Assembly (NCBI GenBank): GCA_045534165.1
Contig: JAZSJD010000055.1
Coordinates: 130,535-194,534, forward strand
Direction of reading: 5' to 3'
DNA length: 64,000 bases
From: SIG575 sp045534165
Lineage (GTDB): Bacteria; Bacillota; Clostridia; Oscillospirales; Acutalibacteraceae
Shown here: piece after piece, positions 16,050 to 24,527 of the stretch
How positions within the stretch are numbered: position 1 is the first letter of the stretch
How the letters are laid out: every line of letters begins with the position of its first letter
Notes under the pieces: model-generated
What the model was told of the DNA's origin: nothing
Databases searched by the model: none
Seen by the model: only the letters and a program-made list of their open reading frames with translations
Made by a program: the position numbers and the translations under genes

Positions 16050-17810
16050 TTAGAAAGTAATAGTAGCGAATGTACCGTTGCTTCTGTCAACAATTGTCCA
16101 TGTTTTTGAAAGACCGATCTTGTCTGTGATACTGTCTTCACAAAGTGAAATCTTGAATACACCATAGAAATCAGCTGTACCTGATACTGTGATTTCATCA
16201 GCATTATCAAGGATAGCTACAGACTGTGCAAGAATATTAGCCGGAATGTCTTCAATTGTAGCTGTTGTGAAGCCTGCATAGGGAAGTGTAACTGTTGCAT
16301 ATACATATACGCCGAGACCACCCTGGAGACCTAAGTCGATAAGAGAGATACCGAATGCGCAAAGAGCAACGTTAAGACCGATGAGAGCTTCAGCAGTACC
16401 CATAGCATTGAATACTTTCGGAGCTGTTTCTGTTCTTTCGAAGATAAATCTGCCGTTGTTGTCAATGATTTCATAACCTACACAGTTGTCTGTTGTGATG
16501 ATGAGTTCTGCATAACCATAAACATTGAACACAAGGCTAGCTTCCAACTTGATTGTAATAGCGGGAGCGTTAGGAATAGCAATGTGAGCTGTGAAAACAG
16601 GGAAACGTGCTGAACCCTGTTCGAGTTTAAGGTTTTCAAAGTTCATCTTAATCTGATCAACAACTTCAAGGCTTGAGATATCTTCTGTGATACCTGAAAC
16701 AAGAGATGCTGCGTAAGAACCGCTAACTTTTGTTGTATCAACACAATCATAGTTGAGTTTCAAATAACCTTCCTGAACATTAGCTTTACCGTTCTTGAAA
16801 GAACCGTCAAACTTTGTAAGGAGTTCGAGATTTGAAACTGAATATGATTTAGAAAGGTTGATGCCGTTGCCTACGTCACCAGAAATACCGATATCAAAAC
16901 CGCCTTCTGTGAAAGCATAATCAACTTCTGCATCACCTACTGAGAAGCTACCTTCTGAAAGTGTATCAACAAGGAGATCTTTTACAGCGCCTTTAAGAGC
17001 TTCTTTATCAGAAAGAATGCCCTTAACTTCGTCGATTGTTTCCTTGATACCTTCATTGTTTGCAAAGCCTTCCTGAATTACTTCGCCTTCACCTGTAACA
17101 ACCTGAGCAGCTGCCATGTTGGGTGAGAAAGAAGCTGAGTAATCAAGAGATTCAACAGCGTCTGCAATGTCTGCTTCTTTTGTTTCTACAACAACACCAT
17201 TAGCTGTTTCTTTTACAGAAACTGCTTCATAGATGCCGCCTGCAAGATTTCCACTTACCTGAGGAACAGTAAACACATCACCTGCTGCAAGGTCTGTACC
17301 TGCAGGGAGAATTACGATGTTGCCGTTAACTGAATAATCAGTAACATTTTTTACGCCATCAGCATAAACAAAGTTTGCAGCTTTATCTTCTACTTCCTTG
17401 TTGTCTGCAAGATCCTTGAGGATACCAAGGATACCGTAAGCAGCGTCAGCTGCTTCCTTTGCGTTGCCTATAAGCTGTTCTTTAGCATCAAGTAAGCCTT
17501 TTTCAATAGCTGCTTTTGTAAGTTCAGCGTAATCAACACCAAATTTTGTTGCTGCTGCTTTGAGTGTGCCAAAAACGAAATCTGCAGTTGCTTTTTCTTC
17601 GAGATCGTTCATATCATCTTCTTTGATGATATTCCATTCAAGACAAGCGTCTGCAGCTGTTTTGTCTTCAGCAACTTCCAAGCCAAGAGTAGCACACATT
17701 TCTGTGAGCCACTGTCCCTTTGTCATATCGAGTTCGTTTCCGGCACCGATACCGAAAAAGCTGAGAACAAGCATAACAATAGAGAGAATCCATGAGATGA
17801 TTTTGTTCAT
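16050..17810 (-). CDS. Unrecognised secreted protein, beta-rich, likely abundant
   Basis: 586 residues; not recognised. A hydrophobic N terminus (about 4-22, WILSIVMLVLSFFGIGAG) should direct export. A helical region (about 28-160) with AEDKTAADACLEWN, somewhat like an S-layer-homology helix pair, is followed by a long beta-rich part with alternating polar and hydrophobic residues; only two or three cysteines occur and there is no C-terminal anchor. Base use stands out: 30 of 60 bases at 16321-16380 are G or C and preferred GAA/GCT/GTT codons dominate, suggesting high expression. The gene has a perfect AGGAGG, a strong promoter and a structured 5' leader. It is monocistronic. Confidence 0.8.
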   Translation of the reverse strand: MNKIISWILSIVMLVLSFFGIGAGNELDMTKGQWLTEMCATLGLEVAEDKTAADACLEWNIIKEDDMNDLEEKATADFVFGTLKAAATKFGVDYAELTKAAIEKGLLDAKEQLIGNAKEAADAAYGILGILKDLADNKEVEDKAANFVYADGVKNVTDYSVNGNIVILPAGTDLAAGDVFTVPQVSGNLAGGIYEAVSVKETANGVVVETKEADIADAVESLDYSASFSPNMAAAQVVTGEGEVIQEGFANNEGIKETIDEVKGILSDKEALKGAVKDLLVDTLSEGSFSVGDAEVDYAFTEGGFDIGISGDVGNGINLSKSYSVSNLELLTKFDGSFKNGKANVQEGYLKLNYDCVDTTKVSGSYAASLVSGITEDISSLEVVDQIKMNFENLKLEQGSARFPVFTAHIAIPNAPAITIKLEASLVFNVYGYAELIITTDNCVGYEIIDNNGRFIFERTETAPKVFNAMGTAEALIGLNVALCAFGISLIDLGLQGGLGVYVYATVTLPYAGFTTATIEDIPANILAQSVAILDNADEITVSGTADFYGVFKISLCEDSITDKIGLSKTWTIVDRSNGTFATITF

Positions 17811-17828
17811 GACTCTTTTCCTCCTATT

Positions 17829-17844
17829 TTCCGTTAAAACGGAA
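17829..17844 (-). promoter_or_regulatory. Small hairpin before the ribosome site
   Basis: Perfect inverted repeat TTCCGTT/AACGGAA (17829-17835 with 17838-17844), directly upstream of AGGAGG for the 586-residue protein. Second structural element of the leader. Confidence 0.55.
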
Positions 17845-17851
17845 GTTTAAT

Positions 17852-17901
17852 GGAATTTACTGATAGGTGGAAACGATGAATTCGTCCTATTACACCATTC
17901 C
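17852..17901 (-). promoter_or_regulatory. Structured 5' end of the leader
   Basis: Nested pairing: GGAAT/ATTCC (17852-17856 with 17897-17901), six-by-six internal loop, ATAGG/CCTAT (17863-17867 with 17886-17890), a five-base bulge, and ACGA/TCGT (17873-17876 with 17882-17885) around a five-base loop. The predicted transcription start near 17907 puts this hairpin at the very 5' end of the mRNA, as in leaders that protect mRNA from decay. It fits no riboswitch consensus I know. Confidence 0.5.
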
Positions 17902-17913
17902 ATCATCGGTAAA

Positions 17914-17942
17914 ATAATAGCACAATTAAATTGATAAATCAA
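17914..17942 (-). promoter_or_regulatory. Promoter for the 586-residue protein
   Basis: Minus-strand TTGATT (17942-17937) and TATTAT (17919-17914), 17-base spacer. Confidence 0.7.
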
Positions 17943-18041
17943 TAGTTTTTTGCATTTTTTTCGGTATAATTTACATATTTTTTTACCAATTTTCAAAGCT
18001 TAAGTAATGTTATACAAAAAATACTTTTTCTTTTAGGCAAA

Positions 18042-18090
18042 ATAACAATAGCCAATGTTTTCACATATTATCATATGAAAAAACACCGGC
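18042..18090 (-). terminator. Terminator of the M42-to-phosphohexomutase operon
   Basis: GCC-GG-TGTTTT on the minus strand pairs with AAAACA-TT-GGC (18080-18090 with 18051-18061, two G-U pairs), with further pairing inside, followed by TATTGTTATTTT. It begins nine bases past the phosphohexomutase stop. Confidence 0.6.
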
Positions 18091-18098
18091 TTTGTTGA

Positions 18099-19637
18099 CT
18101 ATATTTTGAGTTTTTCTATTGCTTTACGTAATGGTTCGGCATCAATTCCGCTTTGATTTTTCATAAACTCATAAAGATTTTCACACATCTTCAATACCCC
18201 GCCCGCTTCATAACTTTCAATATTAAGAGGCATTACCGGATCGTGAACACTCATACGCAATAAGAACCATCCGTTTCCATTGTTTTCATCTGCTGTAACC
18301 CTGATTCCTTCGTAAGTATCAGTTTTAACCATCCAACCTTCACATGATGGCGCAAACCCATTAAGTCCTGCTATAACTTCTTGTGCATATAATTTAAAAT
18401 CCGAACGATTGATATTAAACCTTAATGAAAGTTTATATTCAGCTTCTTTTAAATTTGAAATCAAATCTGAAAGTTTCAGGTCTTCCTTTGCAAGAAGTGC
18501 CATCTTGATTATAATTTTTGTAACCAGATATGCTCCGTCATCAAGATAATAGTTTTCTCTGAAAGCTGCATGACCTGATGTTTCAATAGCTAACGGACAA
18601 TTTACCGCAGAATGATTCAATTCAACCTGTTTGTCAATAACATTGCGATACCCTCTCTTATATGCAAGATGTTTACCACCAAGTGTGTTTTCAATAAACT
18701 CCGTCAGTCCATCAGAAGTAACTGAATCCGTTACAATCGTTCCGCCTTCGTTATTTTCAAGAGCAATGGCAGAAGCAAGAGCCACAAGTCGGTTACCGCT
18801 TATTTCAACTCCTCCACGGTCAACGCACGCAGCACGGTCAACGTCTGTATCAAAAATAACACCTAAATCTGCATTGTTACTTACAACAGCTTCCTTAATA
18901 GATTTCATTGCTTTGGCATCTTCCGGATTAGGTATATGATTCGGAAACATACCATCATAATTAAGGAACTGACTTCCTCTTACGTCTGCTCCCAATGGTG
19001 CAAGAACTTTTGTAGCATAAAATCCGCCAATACCATTACCGGCATCCACTACTATTCTAAAACCTCTGAGTGGTCTGGAATAATCAGTTGCATTGATTCC
19101 ATCACAAATCATTTTACGAAGGTTTTCGGCATAAATCTTCATATGGTCAACAGGAGTTGAATGACCGAATTTTTCTGCAAATATAAATTGATTTTCCTGT
19201 GCATAGAGAAGTATTTCTTCTATATCCTTACCATCAAGACCACCCATACGTGTAAAGAACTTCAAACCATTTTTATCGTAAGGATGATGACTTGCTGTAA
19301 TTTCAATTGCACCAATGCAACCAAGATTTACAGTTGTCATAAACATTGCAGGTGTCGAGGAATAATCACAATCATAAATATTTACACCCATTTTAATAAG
19401 TGCGCTTATTACATTATCTTTAATACGAGATGACGAAATACGCGTATCTCTGCCTACTGCAATGGATATCGTCGAATCAGCCGGTTTGTTTTTCTGAATC
19501 CACTCAACAAAACCGCATGTTATTCTCTCAACGATTTCGTCAGACAAATATAATGGGTCACCTTTGCCTGACCTCACCCCGATACCTCTGATATCGGAAC
19601 CACTTTTAAAGTTTGCCCATTCATCTTTGAGTATCAT
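18099..19637 (-). CDS. Phosphohexomutase (phosphomannomutase/phosphoglucomutase)
   Basis: 512 residues. These enzymes interconvert hexose 1- and 6-phosphates for cell-wall and glycan sugars. The phosphoserine loop TASHHPYDKNG is at 114-124 (Ser116), the metal loop DTDVDRA near residue 260, and the sugar-binding ETSGHAAF later; an ArgP-type C-terminal domain with RVTADENNGNGW completes the fold. GlmM is less likely, since it is shorter (about 450) and this resembles plant and archaeal-type PMM/PGM. ATG 19637 directly abuts the DUF2461 stop and GGAGGGG lies within that gene, so it is the last gene of the operon. Confidence 0.88.
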   Translation of the reverse strand: MILKDEWANFKSGSDIRGIGVRSGKGDPLYLSDEIVERITCGFVEWIQKNKPADSTISIAVGRDTRISSSRIKDNVISALIKMGVNIYDCDYSSTPAMFMTTVNLGCIGAIEITASHHPYDKNGLKFFTRMGGLDGKDIEEILLYAQENQFIFAEKFGHSTPVDHMKIYAENLRKMICDGINATDYSRPLRGFRIVVDAGNGIGGFYATKVLAPLGADVRGSQFLNYDGMFPNHIPNPEDAKAMKSIKEAVVSNNADLGVIFDTDVDRAACVDRGGVEISGNRLVALASAIALENNEGGTIVTDSVTSDGLTEFIENTLGGKHLAYKRGYRNVIDKQVELNHSAVNCPLAIETSGHAAFRENYYLDDGAYLVTKIIIKMALLAKEDLKLSDLISNLKEAEYKLSLRFNINRSDFKLYAQEVIAGLNGFAPSCEGWMVKTDTYEGIRVTADENNGNGWFLLRMSVHDPVMPLNIESYEAGGVLKMCENLYEFMKNQSGIDAEPLRKAIEKLKI

Positions 19638-20333
19638 TCAATCCCCTCCGTTCGTTGCTACGTACTTTTCTGTAACTTCAAGTAAAAATTTGTACATAGG
19701 ATAAAAGTGTTTATAATTATCTCTCAATTTATCTATAAACAGACTGTTTTCAAGCTCTGAAATATCAAAATAAGTACATTTGCAAAACATCTGCTTAGCA
19801 TTATAAAACTGAAGTAAATCTTCAGGACAGTTACCCGGTTTTTGTTTTTTATAACAATCAAGACTAATTGATGCTCCTGTTTTTCCGCAGGATTTGATTG
19901 CTTCTCTGAATCGTTCAGGCTCTGCTAATATCTTTTGTCTGTAAATTTCAAGATATGATGCATTGGTATAAAATGTTCCAACACCGCAAGTGTATCTGTC
20001 GGGAAAAATTTCAAACCAGAAACAAGGAATATACGGATTAGCTTTTTTATCGCGCATAAACATAACCCACACGTTTTCACGGTAAAGTGATTTATCCTTT
20101 GTATATCGTGTATCTCTTCTGATTCTTGAAATCATTTTCCAAGGAATAAGAACCATTTTTTCATCATAAGCAAACATATCATCAAGAAGTGCTTCAATAA
20201 TTTGTTTCACAGGAGTAACTACACCTTTTTTTATTTCAGGCTTATGTTCTTCGTAAAAATTTTTATCGTTTTCAAATCTGTTCTGTGCAAGCAAAAAAAG
20301 TGCATCGCTTGTAATACCATCGTAATTATACAT
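19638..20333 (-). CDS. DUF2461 family protein
   Basis: 231 residues, matching the DUF2461/TIGR02453 family of unknown function. Family marks are FLLAQNRFENDKNFYEEHK, the SRIRRDTRYTKDKSLYRENVWVMF segment and the CFWFEIFPDRYTCGVGTF strand pair. No membrane helix or signal is visible, so it is cytoplasmic. It ends where the phosphohexomutase starts and follows the PLP-lyase gene by 15 bases. The ribosome site is AGGATG nine bases before ATG 20333. Confidence 0.88.
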   Translation of the reverse strand: MYNYDGITSDALFLLAQNRFENDKNFYEEHKPEIKKGVVTPVKQIIEALLDDMFAYDEKMVLIPWKMISRIRRDTRYTKDKSLYRENVWVMFMRDKKANPYIPCFWFEIFPDRYTCGVGTFYTNASYLEIYRQKILAEPERFREAIKSCGKTGASISLDCYKKQKPGNCPEDLLQFYNAKQMFCKCTYFDISELENSLFIDKLRDNYKHFYPMYKFLLEVTEKYVATNGGD

Positions 20334-20348
20334 ATATTCACATCCTAA

Positions 20349-21617
20349 TTATAAAAGCAAACCTCTTTTATTCATTTCTTCAGCCGCAAGCATAATTCCG
20401 AGTTTTGCGCTATGGAAATTAAGTCCTCCCTGCATCCACACGGCATACGGTTCTCTCAACGGTGCATCAGCTGAAAGTTCAATAGAAGCACCTGAGATGA
20501 ATGCACCTGCTGACATTATAACCTTGCTGTCATATCCGGGCATATCCCATGGTTCAGGAACTGCTGTAGAATCAATAGGTGCACCTTTTTGCAAGCCCTG
20601 ACAAAAAGCAATAAGATTTTCTTCTTTTTCAAGTTTAACTGCCTGAATTATATCGTGTCGTGTTTCATTTATACCAGGTGTTACACCGAAACCAAACTCG
20701 CTAAAAAGAGAAGCTGTAAATACTGCAGCTTTCAAAGCTTCGCCAACAACATGAGGTGCACTGAAAAGACCCATATATAAGTTTCTGCTCTGGCCTAATG
20801 TGGCTCCGACTTCCCGACCAAGGCCGGGAGTTGTCATCCTGTAAGCACAAAGTTCAACATATTCTTCCTTACCGGCAATATAACCACCTGTACGCGCAAT
20901 ACCGCCACCGGCATTTTTTATAAGTGAACCAGCAAAAAGGTCGCAACCGACATCACCCGGCTCAATTGTTTCTACAAATTCGCCATAACAGTTATCTACC
21001 ATAACCATCGCGTTACTGCATTTTTTTGTTAAATCAACAATTTCTTTAATTTCTGCAACGCTGAGCGTAGGTCTTAACGAATAACCTCTTGAGCGTTGTA
21101 TGTATACCATTTTTATGCTGTTATTTCTCAGAACTTTCTCAATTTCAGGCAAGTCGGGTTTACCCTCATCATTAAGGTCCACCTGCATATAATTAACGCC
21201 AAAATCTTTCAATGACCCCTGCCCTTTATCTTCAGTCAAACCGATAACACTATGAATTGTATCATATGGTGTTCCTGTAACCGAAAGCATTGTATCACCG
21301 GGACGAAGTATACCAAAAAGCGCAACTGCAAGTGTGTGAGTTCCGCAAGTAAAATTATGTCTTATAACAGAATCTTCTGCACCAACGCATTTTGCAAAAA
21401 GCTTGTCAATTGTTTCTCTTCCTCTGTCACCATAGCCGTAACCGGTGCTTTCAGCAAAATGACTTTCACTTATGCCAAACTCTGTGAAAGCTGAAAGTAC
21501 TTTAATCTGATTCTGTTCAGTTATTTTATCTATACGTGCAAAAGCATCCATCGACTTTTCCAAAGCTATATCGGAAGCCTTTAATACTTTATCACTGATT
21601 TTAAAATTATAATACAT
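20349..21617 (-). CDS. Methionine gamma-lyase family PLP enzyme (YnbB/aluminium-resistance type)
   Basis: 422 residues from ATG 21617. The family is a divergent Cys/Met-metabolism PLP group annotated as methionine gamma-lyase or aluminium-resistance protein; its physiological reaction is poorly known. Marks are FAESTGYGYGDRGRETID near the start, NFTCGTHTLAVALFG, VDNCYGEFVE with the PLP-binding Asp, and the Schiff-base Lys in GSLIKNAGGGIA. The gene overlaps the GNAT stop by 11 bases; GGAG lies 11 bases before the ATG, and a GTG four codons upstream is the alternative start. Confidence 0.85.
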   Translation of the reverse strand: MYYNFKISDKVLKASDIALEKSMDAFARIDKITEQNQIKVLSAFTEFGISESHFAESTGYGYGDRGRETIDKLFAKCVGAEDSVIRHNFTCGTHTLAVALFGILRPGDTMLSVTGTPYDTIHSVIGLTEDKGQGSLKDFGVNYMQVDLNDEGKPDLPEIEKVLRNNSIKMVYIQRSRGYSLRPTLSVAEIKEIVDLTKKCSNAMVMVDNCYGEFVETIEPGDVGCDLFAGSLIKNAGGGIARTGGYIAGKEEYVELCAYRMTTPGLGREVGATLGQSRNLYMGLFSAPHVVGEALKAAVFTASLFSEFGFGVTPGINETRHDIIQAVKLEKEENLIAFCQGLQKGAPIDSTAVPEPWDMPGYDSKVIMSAGAFISGASIELSADAPLREPYAVWMQGGLNFHSAKLGIMLAAEEMNKRGLLL

Positions 21618-22350
21618 TTTTAATTTCACTCCATTGTTTGTATTCGGTAAAGCCGAATTTCTTATACCAATTTTCTACTTTTTCGTTCTCAACAAAAACA
21701 TAAACTGTTTTTGAGAGATTCTCATTCAACAATCTTTTTAAAACATTTTCACCATATCCTCTGCGCCTGTAACTTTCTTTTGTGGCAAGAGAAGATATAA
21801 CTGCAGATTTATTAGTTTTAAAAAGTGCAAATGCCCCGCAAATCAACAAATCACAATCATAGATACCACAGAAATCTGCTGCACCATGACGGATTCTGTG
21901 TGATATATCTGCAAACCAAAAAGGAAAATCAAAAGAAATATCAAAAACATCCTTCTGCAATTTATACATATCCTGAAGATTTTCGGTGTAAAGCAAATCT
22001 GCTTTACAATCATTTGTCACATTACAATCAATTTTTAATATTTTCCCTTTAGTTTTTTCGCCATGAAAAGGTTCTGAAAAAGATTCTTCACATAATATCA
22101 CAGAGCAACCTATTACATTCAGAAACTCATAAATTTCATCAAAAGGAGCATTTTTATCAGCTGAAATAGTAACGTCAGAACCAATTTTCGAAATTACTGC
22201 ATCAACCTTTTCATCATTCACACTTACATAAAAAAGTGCATCCTCAAAAGCGGAAAGTGATTTGTAATCCGAATAAATTCTATGAAAGAAAACATCTTCC
22301 TGGAAAGAGGAAAAATCATAAAAATCAAAATTATCAATAAGTTTAATCAT
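21607..22350 (-). CDS. GNAT family N-acetyltransferase
   Basis: 247 residues. The first half is poorly conserved; the second half carries the acetyl-CoA motif ISSLATKESYRRRGYGENVLKRLL with the Q/RxxGxG/A-type pyrophosphate loop, followed by the VYVFVENEKVENWYKKFGF segment common to GNATs. The acceptor substrate is unknown. It overlaps the preceding M42 gene by eight bases and the PLP-lyase gene by 11, so translation of all three is probably coupled. Confidence 0.85.
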   Translation of the reverse strand: MIKLIDNFDFYDFSSFQEDVFFHRIYSDYKSLSAFEDALFYVSVNDEKVDAVISKIGSDVTISADKNAPFDEIYEFLNVIGCSVILCEESFSEPFHGEKTKGKILKIDCNVTNDCKADLLYTENLQDMYKLQKDVFDISFDFPFWFADISHRIRHGAADFCGIYDCDLLICGAFALFKTNKSAVISSLATKESYRRRGYGENVLKRLLNENLSKTVYVFVENEKVENWYKKFGFTEYKQWSEIKNVL

Positions 22351-23377
22351 AAGCTAAAGAAGAAATAAGTTTCAAAACAAGTTTTTTGACATCTGCTATA
22401 TCTGATTTTTTGACAACACATGATGGTGAATGAATATATCTGCAAGGAACAGAAACAGCAAGCGTTTTTACACCAAAGGCTGATTTATGAATCTGGCTTG
22501 CGTTATTGCCTCCTGCAATTCTTGTTTTAGTCTGTACTTTAATATTATTTTCTTTTGCAATATTCATTGATTTTTCATATAAGCTCTTAAGATATACTGT
22601 TCCGCCATCCATAAAAGAAACAACTGCACCGTCAGAAAGACAGCATACTTTCTTTTCATTTTCAACACCGCTTATATCAGATGCTGTTGTACATTCAAGA
22701 GCTATTGCATAATCAGGCTTCACTCTGTTTGTTGCTATTATTGCTCCACGACAACCGACTTCCTCCTGAACAGTAAAAGTAAAAGTTACATCGGTTTCGA
22801 TTTCATCAAGAAGTATGTCCAGCATAATTGCGCAACCTAATCTGTCATCTAATGCTTTGGCTTTAACAAACTCATCGTTTTCGCCAAACTCTACCCAATC
22901 TGAACAGAAATAAGCACTATCTCCCAAAGAAACGTATTTTTCTGCTTCTTCCTTTGAGGTTGCACCGATATCAATATACAAATCATCAATTTTAGGAATA
23001 TCTTTTGCTTTATCCTTTGACAAAAGATGAACCGGTCTGACACCTATAACACCTGTTAAGTCATTCACCTTTACAGTTCTGCCAAGCAAAACTTTTGCAT
23101 CAATTGCACCTACGTTATGGAATTTTAAAAAGCCATCATTGGTTATATAAGATATAATCAATCCCACTTCATCCATATGCGCATCAATCATAATTTTATT
23201 GTCTGCTCTGTTTACACCTTTTTTCTCAACAATAAGGTTACCTAAGTTATCAACCAAATAGGAACAATCTTTTAAATCTTTAATTTTCTCGATAATATAG
23301 TTTCTTATATCATCTTCTCTTGAAGAAATACCATTGATCAGAGAAAGTTCTTTCGCAATTTCAAAAACTCTTTCCAT
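22343..23377 (-). CDS. M42 family glutamyl/leucyl aminopeptidase (second copy)
   Basis: 344 residues from ATG 23377. M42 enzymes are dinuclear-metal aminopeptidases that form large tetrahedral particles and trim peptides in the cytoplasm. Metal-site motifs are DAHMDEVG (His and Asp), the ALDDRLGCA Asp, the catalytic EE in VQEEVGCRGA and a later Asp/His near RYIHSPS. The start is set by GGAGG ten bases upstream, inside the end of the preceding gene; 12 further codons upstream overlap that gene and look unreal. The next gene is a close homologue, so this pair arose by duplication or may form a mixed particle. Confidence 0.93.
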   Translation of the reverse strand: MERVFEIAKELSLINGISSREDDIRNYIIEKIKDLKDCSYLVDNLGNLIVEKKGVNRADNKIMIDAHMDEVGLIISYITNDGFLKFHNVGAIDAKVLLGRTVKVNDLTGVIGVRPVHLLSKDKAKDIPKIDDLYIDIGATSKEEAEKYVSLGDSAYFCSDWVEFGENDEFVKAKALDDRLGCAIMLDILLDEIETDVTFTFTVQEEVGCRGAIIATNRVKPDYAIALECTTASDISGVENEKKVCCLSDGAVVSFMDGGTVYLKSLYEKSMNIAKENNIKVQTKTRIAGGNNASQIHKSAFGVKTLAVSVPCRYIHSPSCVVKKSDIADVKKLVLKLISSLAYD

Positions 23378-23378
23378 A

Positions 23379-24407
23379 TCAGCACTCCTCCATTCTGAAC
23401 ATAATATATTCACTTATAAGTTTTGCAGTATTTTTAATATCTTCAATATCAACTATTTCTGCTGAAGTATGCATATTCCTTAAAGGAATTGATATAAGTC
23501 CCATTTTAACTCCAAAACCTGAAACAGCGATACAATCTGCGTTTGTACCTGTTCTTGAACCCATAATTTCTTTCTGATATTTAATATTGTTCTTCTCTGC
23601 AACATTTACAAAATCATTACTCATTTTGTAATCAAGAGTTGATGAAAAGCCAATCATAGGACCATCTGAAAGAACACCTGCTTCTTCTGATGACACACCG
23701 GGTGAAACTGCAAAGCTTACATCAACAGCTATTGCTTCATCAGCCTGAATCGCATAAGAAGATGTTTTAGCGCCTGAACCACCTGTTTCTTCGCACACTG
23801 AAAAAACAACAGATAAGTCAGGAGAAATACCTTTTTCTTCAAGCATATCACAAGCAAGAATCAATGATGCAACACCGGCTCTGTCGTCAAGTGCACCACA
23901 GCACACACGTGAAGATAAAAGTTCAACAAACTCGGAATTCACAACAACTCTGTCTGAAGGTGTAATATATTTTTCAGCAGTTTCTTTATCCATGCCAATA
24001 TCAATTGTGATATCAGTTATGTCGCTTGCTTTATTTTCGTCGTTTTTAGATAAATGAGGAGGTATAGCAGAAACAACACCATAGATTTTCTTTTTACCGA
24101 AAACAGTAACTTCAGCAGCATCAAGAACTCTTAAGTCAATACCACCGCAAGCACCGACTTTAAGAAAACCTTCATCAGTAATTGCTGTTACAACCATACC
24201 GACTCTGTCAATATGTGCATCAAGAAGGAAGCGAGTTCCCTCACCTTTTTTTCTACCTATTACATTTCCGAGAGCATCAATGCTGACATCCATATATTTA
24301 CCCAATTCTTTTGCTGCAACTTCAGCGGCAACAGTTTCATCGCCGGGAGTTCCGCCTACGCAACACAAGCTTTTCAGCAAAGCAACTATCTGTTTATCGT
24401 TCAACAA
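23379..24407 (-). CDS. M42 family aminopeptidase (first copy)
   Basis: About 342 residues. Motifs parallel the second copy: DAHIDRVG, ALDDRAGVASL, CEETGGSGAK and RNMHTSAE. The start is revised: ATG 24455 would lie upstream of the predicted mRNA start near 24437 and overlap the promoter, so an in-frame TTG at 24407 (or 24404) behind GAAAGAAG is preferred, which also matches where M42 proteins usually begin. It heads the operon running to the phosphohexomutase at 18099. The paired copies differ at the residue after DAH.D (Arg here, Glu in the other), which may give different peptide preferences. Confidence 0.88.
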   Translation of the reverse strand: MLNDKQIVALLKSLCCVGGTPGDETVAAEVAAKELGKYMDVSIDALGNVIGRKKGEGTRFLLDAHIDRVGMVVTAITDEGFLKVGACGGIDLRVLDAAEVTVFGKKKIYGVVSAIPPHLSKNDENKASDITDITIDIGMDKETAEKYITPSDRVVVNSEFVELLSSRVCCGALDDRAGVASLILACDMLEEKGISPDLSVVFSVCEETGGSGAKTSSYAIQADEAIAVDVSFAVSPGVSSEEAGVLSDGPMIGFSSTLDYKMSNDFVNVAEKNNIKYQKEIMGSRTGTNADCIAVSGFGVKMGLISIPLRNMHTSAEIVDIEDIKNTAKLISEYIMFRMEEC

Positions 24408-24443
24408 TTTATCCAACTTCTTTCGTGAATGCTTTATCAAAAT

Positions 24444-24472
24444 ATTATATCTCAAAACAAAGAAAATATCAA
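24444..24472 (-). promoter_or_regulatory. Promoter for the M42 operon
   Basis: Minus-strand TTGATA (24472-24467) and TATAAT (24449-24444), 17-base spacer. It overlaps the first codons of the longest possible reading frame, which decides the start of the first M42 gene. Confidence 0.8.
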
Positions 24473-24527
24473 GTTATATTCTTTTCAAAGATTAAAAAAC
24501 ATATAATTTTTCGGGAGTGATGAGATC

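Noticed and set aside
17852..17901. Known riboswitch ahead of the 586-residue protein
   Set aside because: No match to the conserved cores I know (c-di-GMP, SAM, TPP, cobalamin, glycine, ydaO); kept only as an unnamed leader structure.
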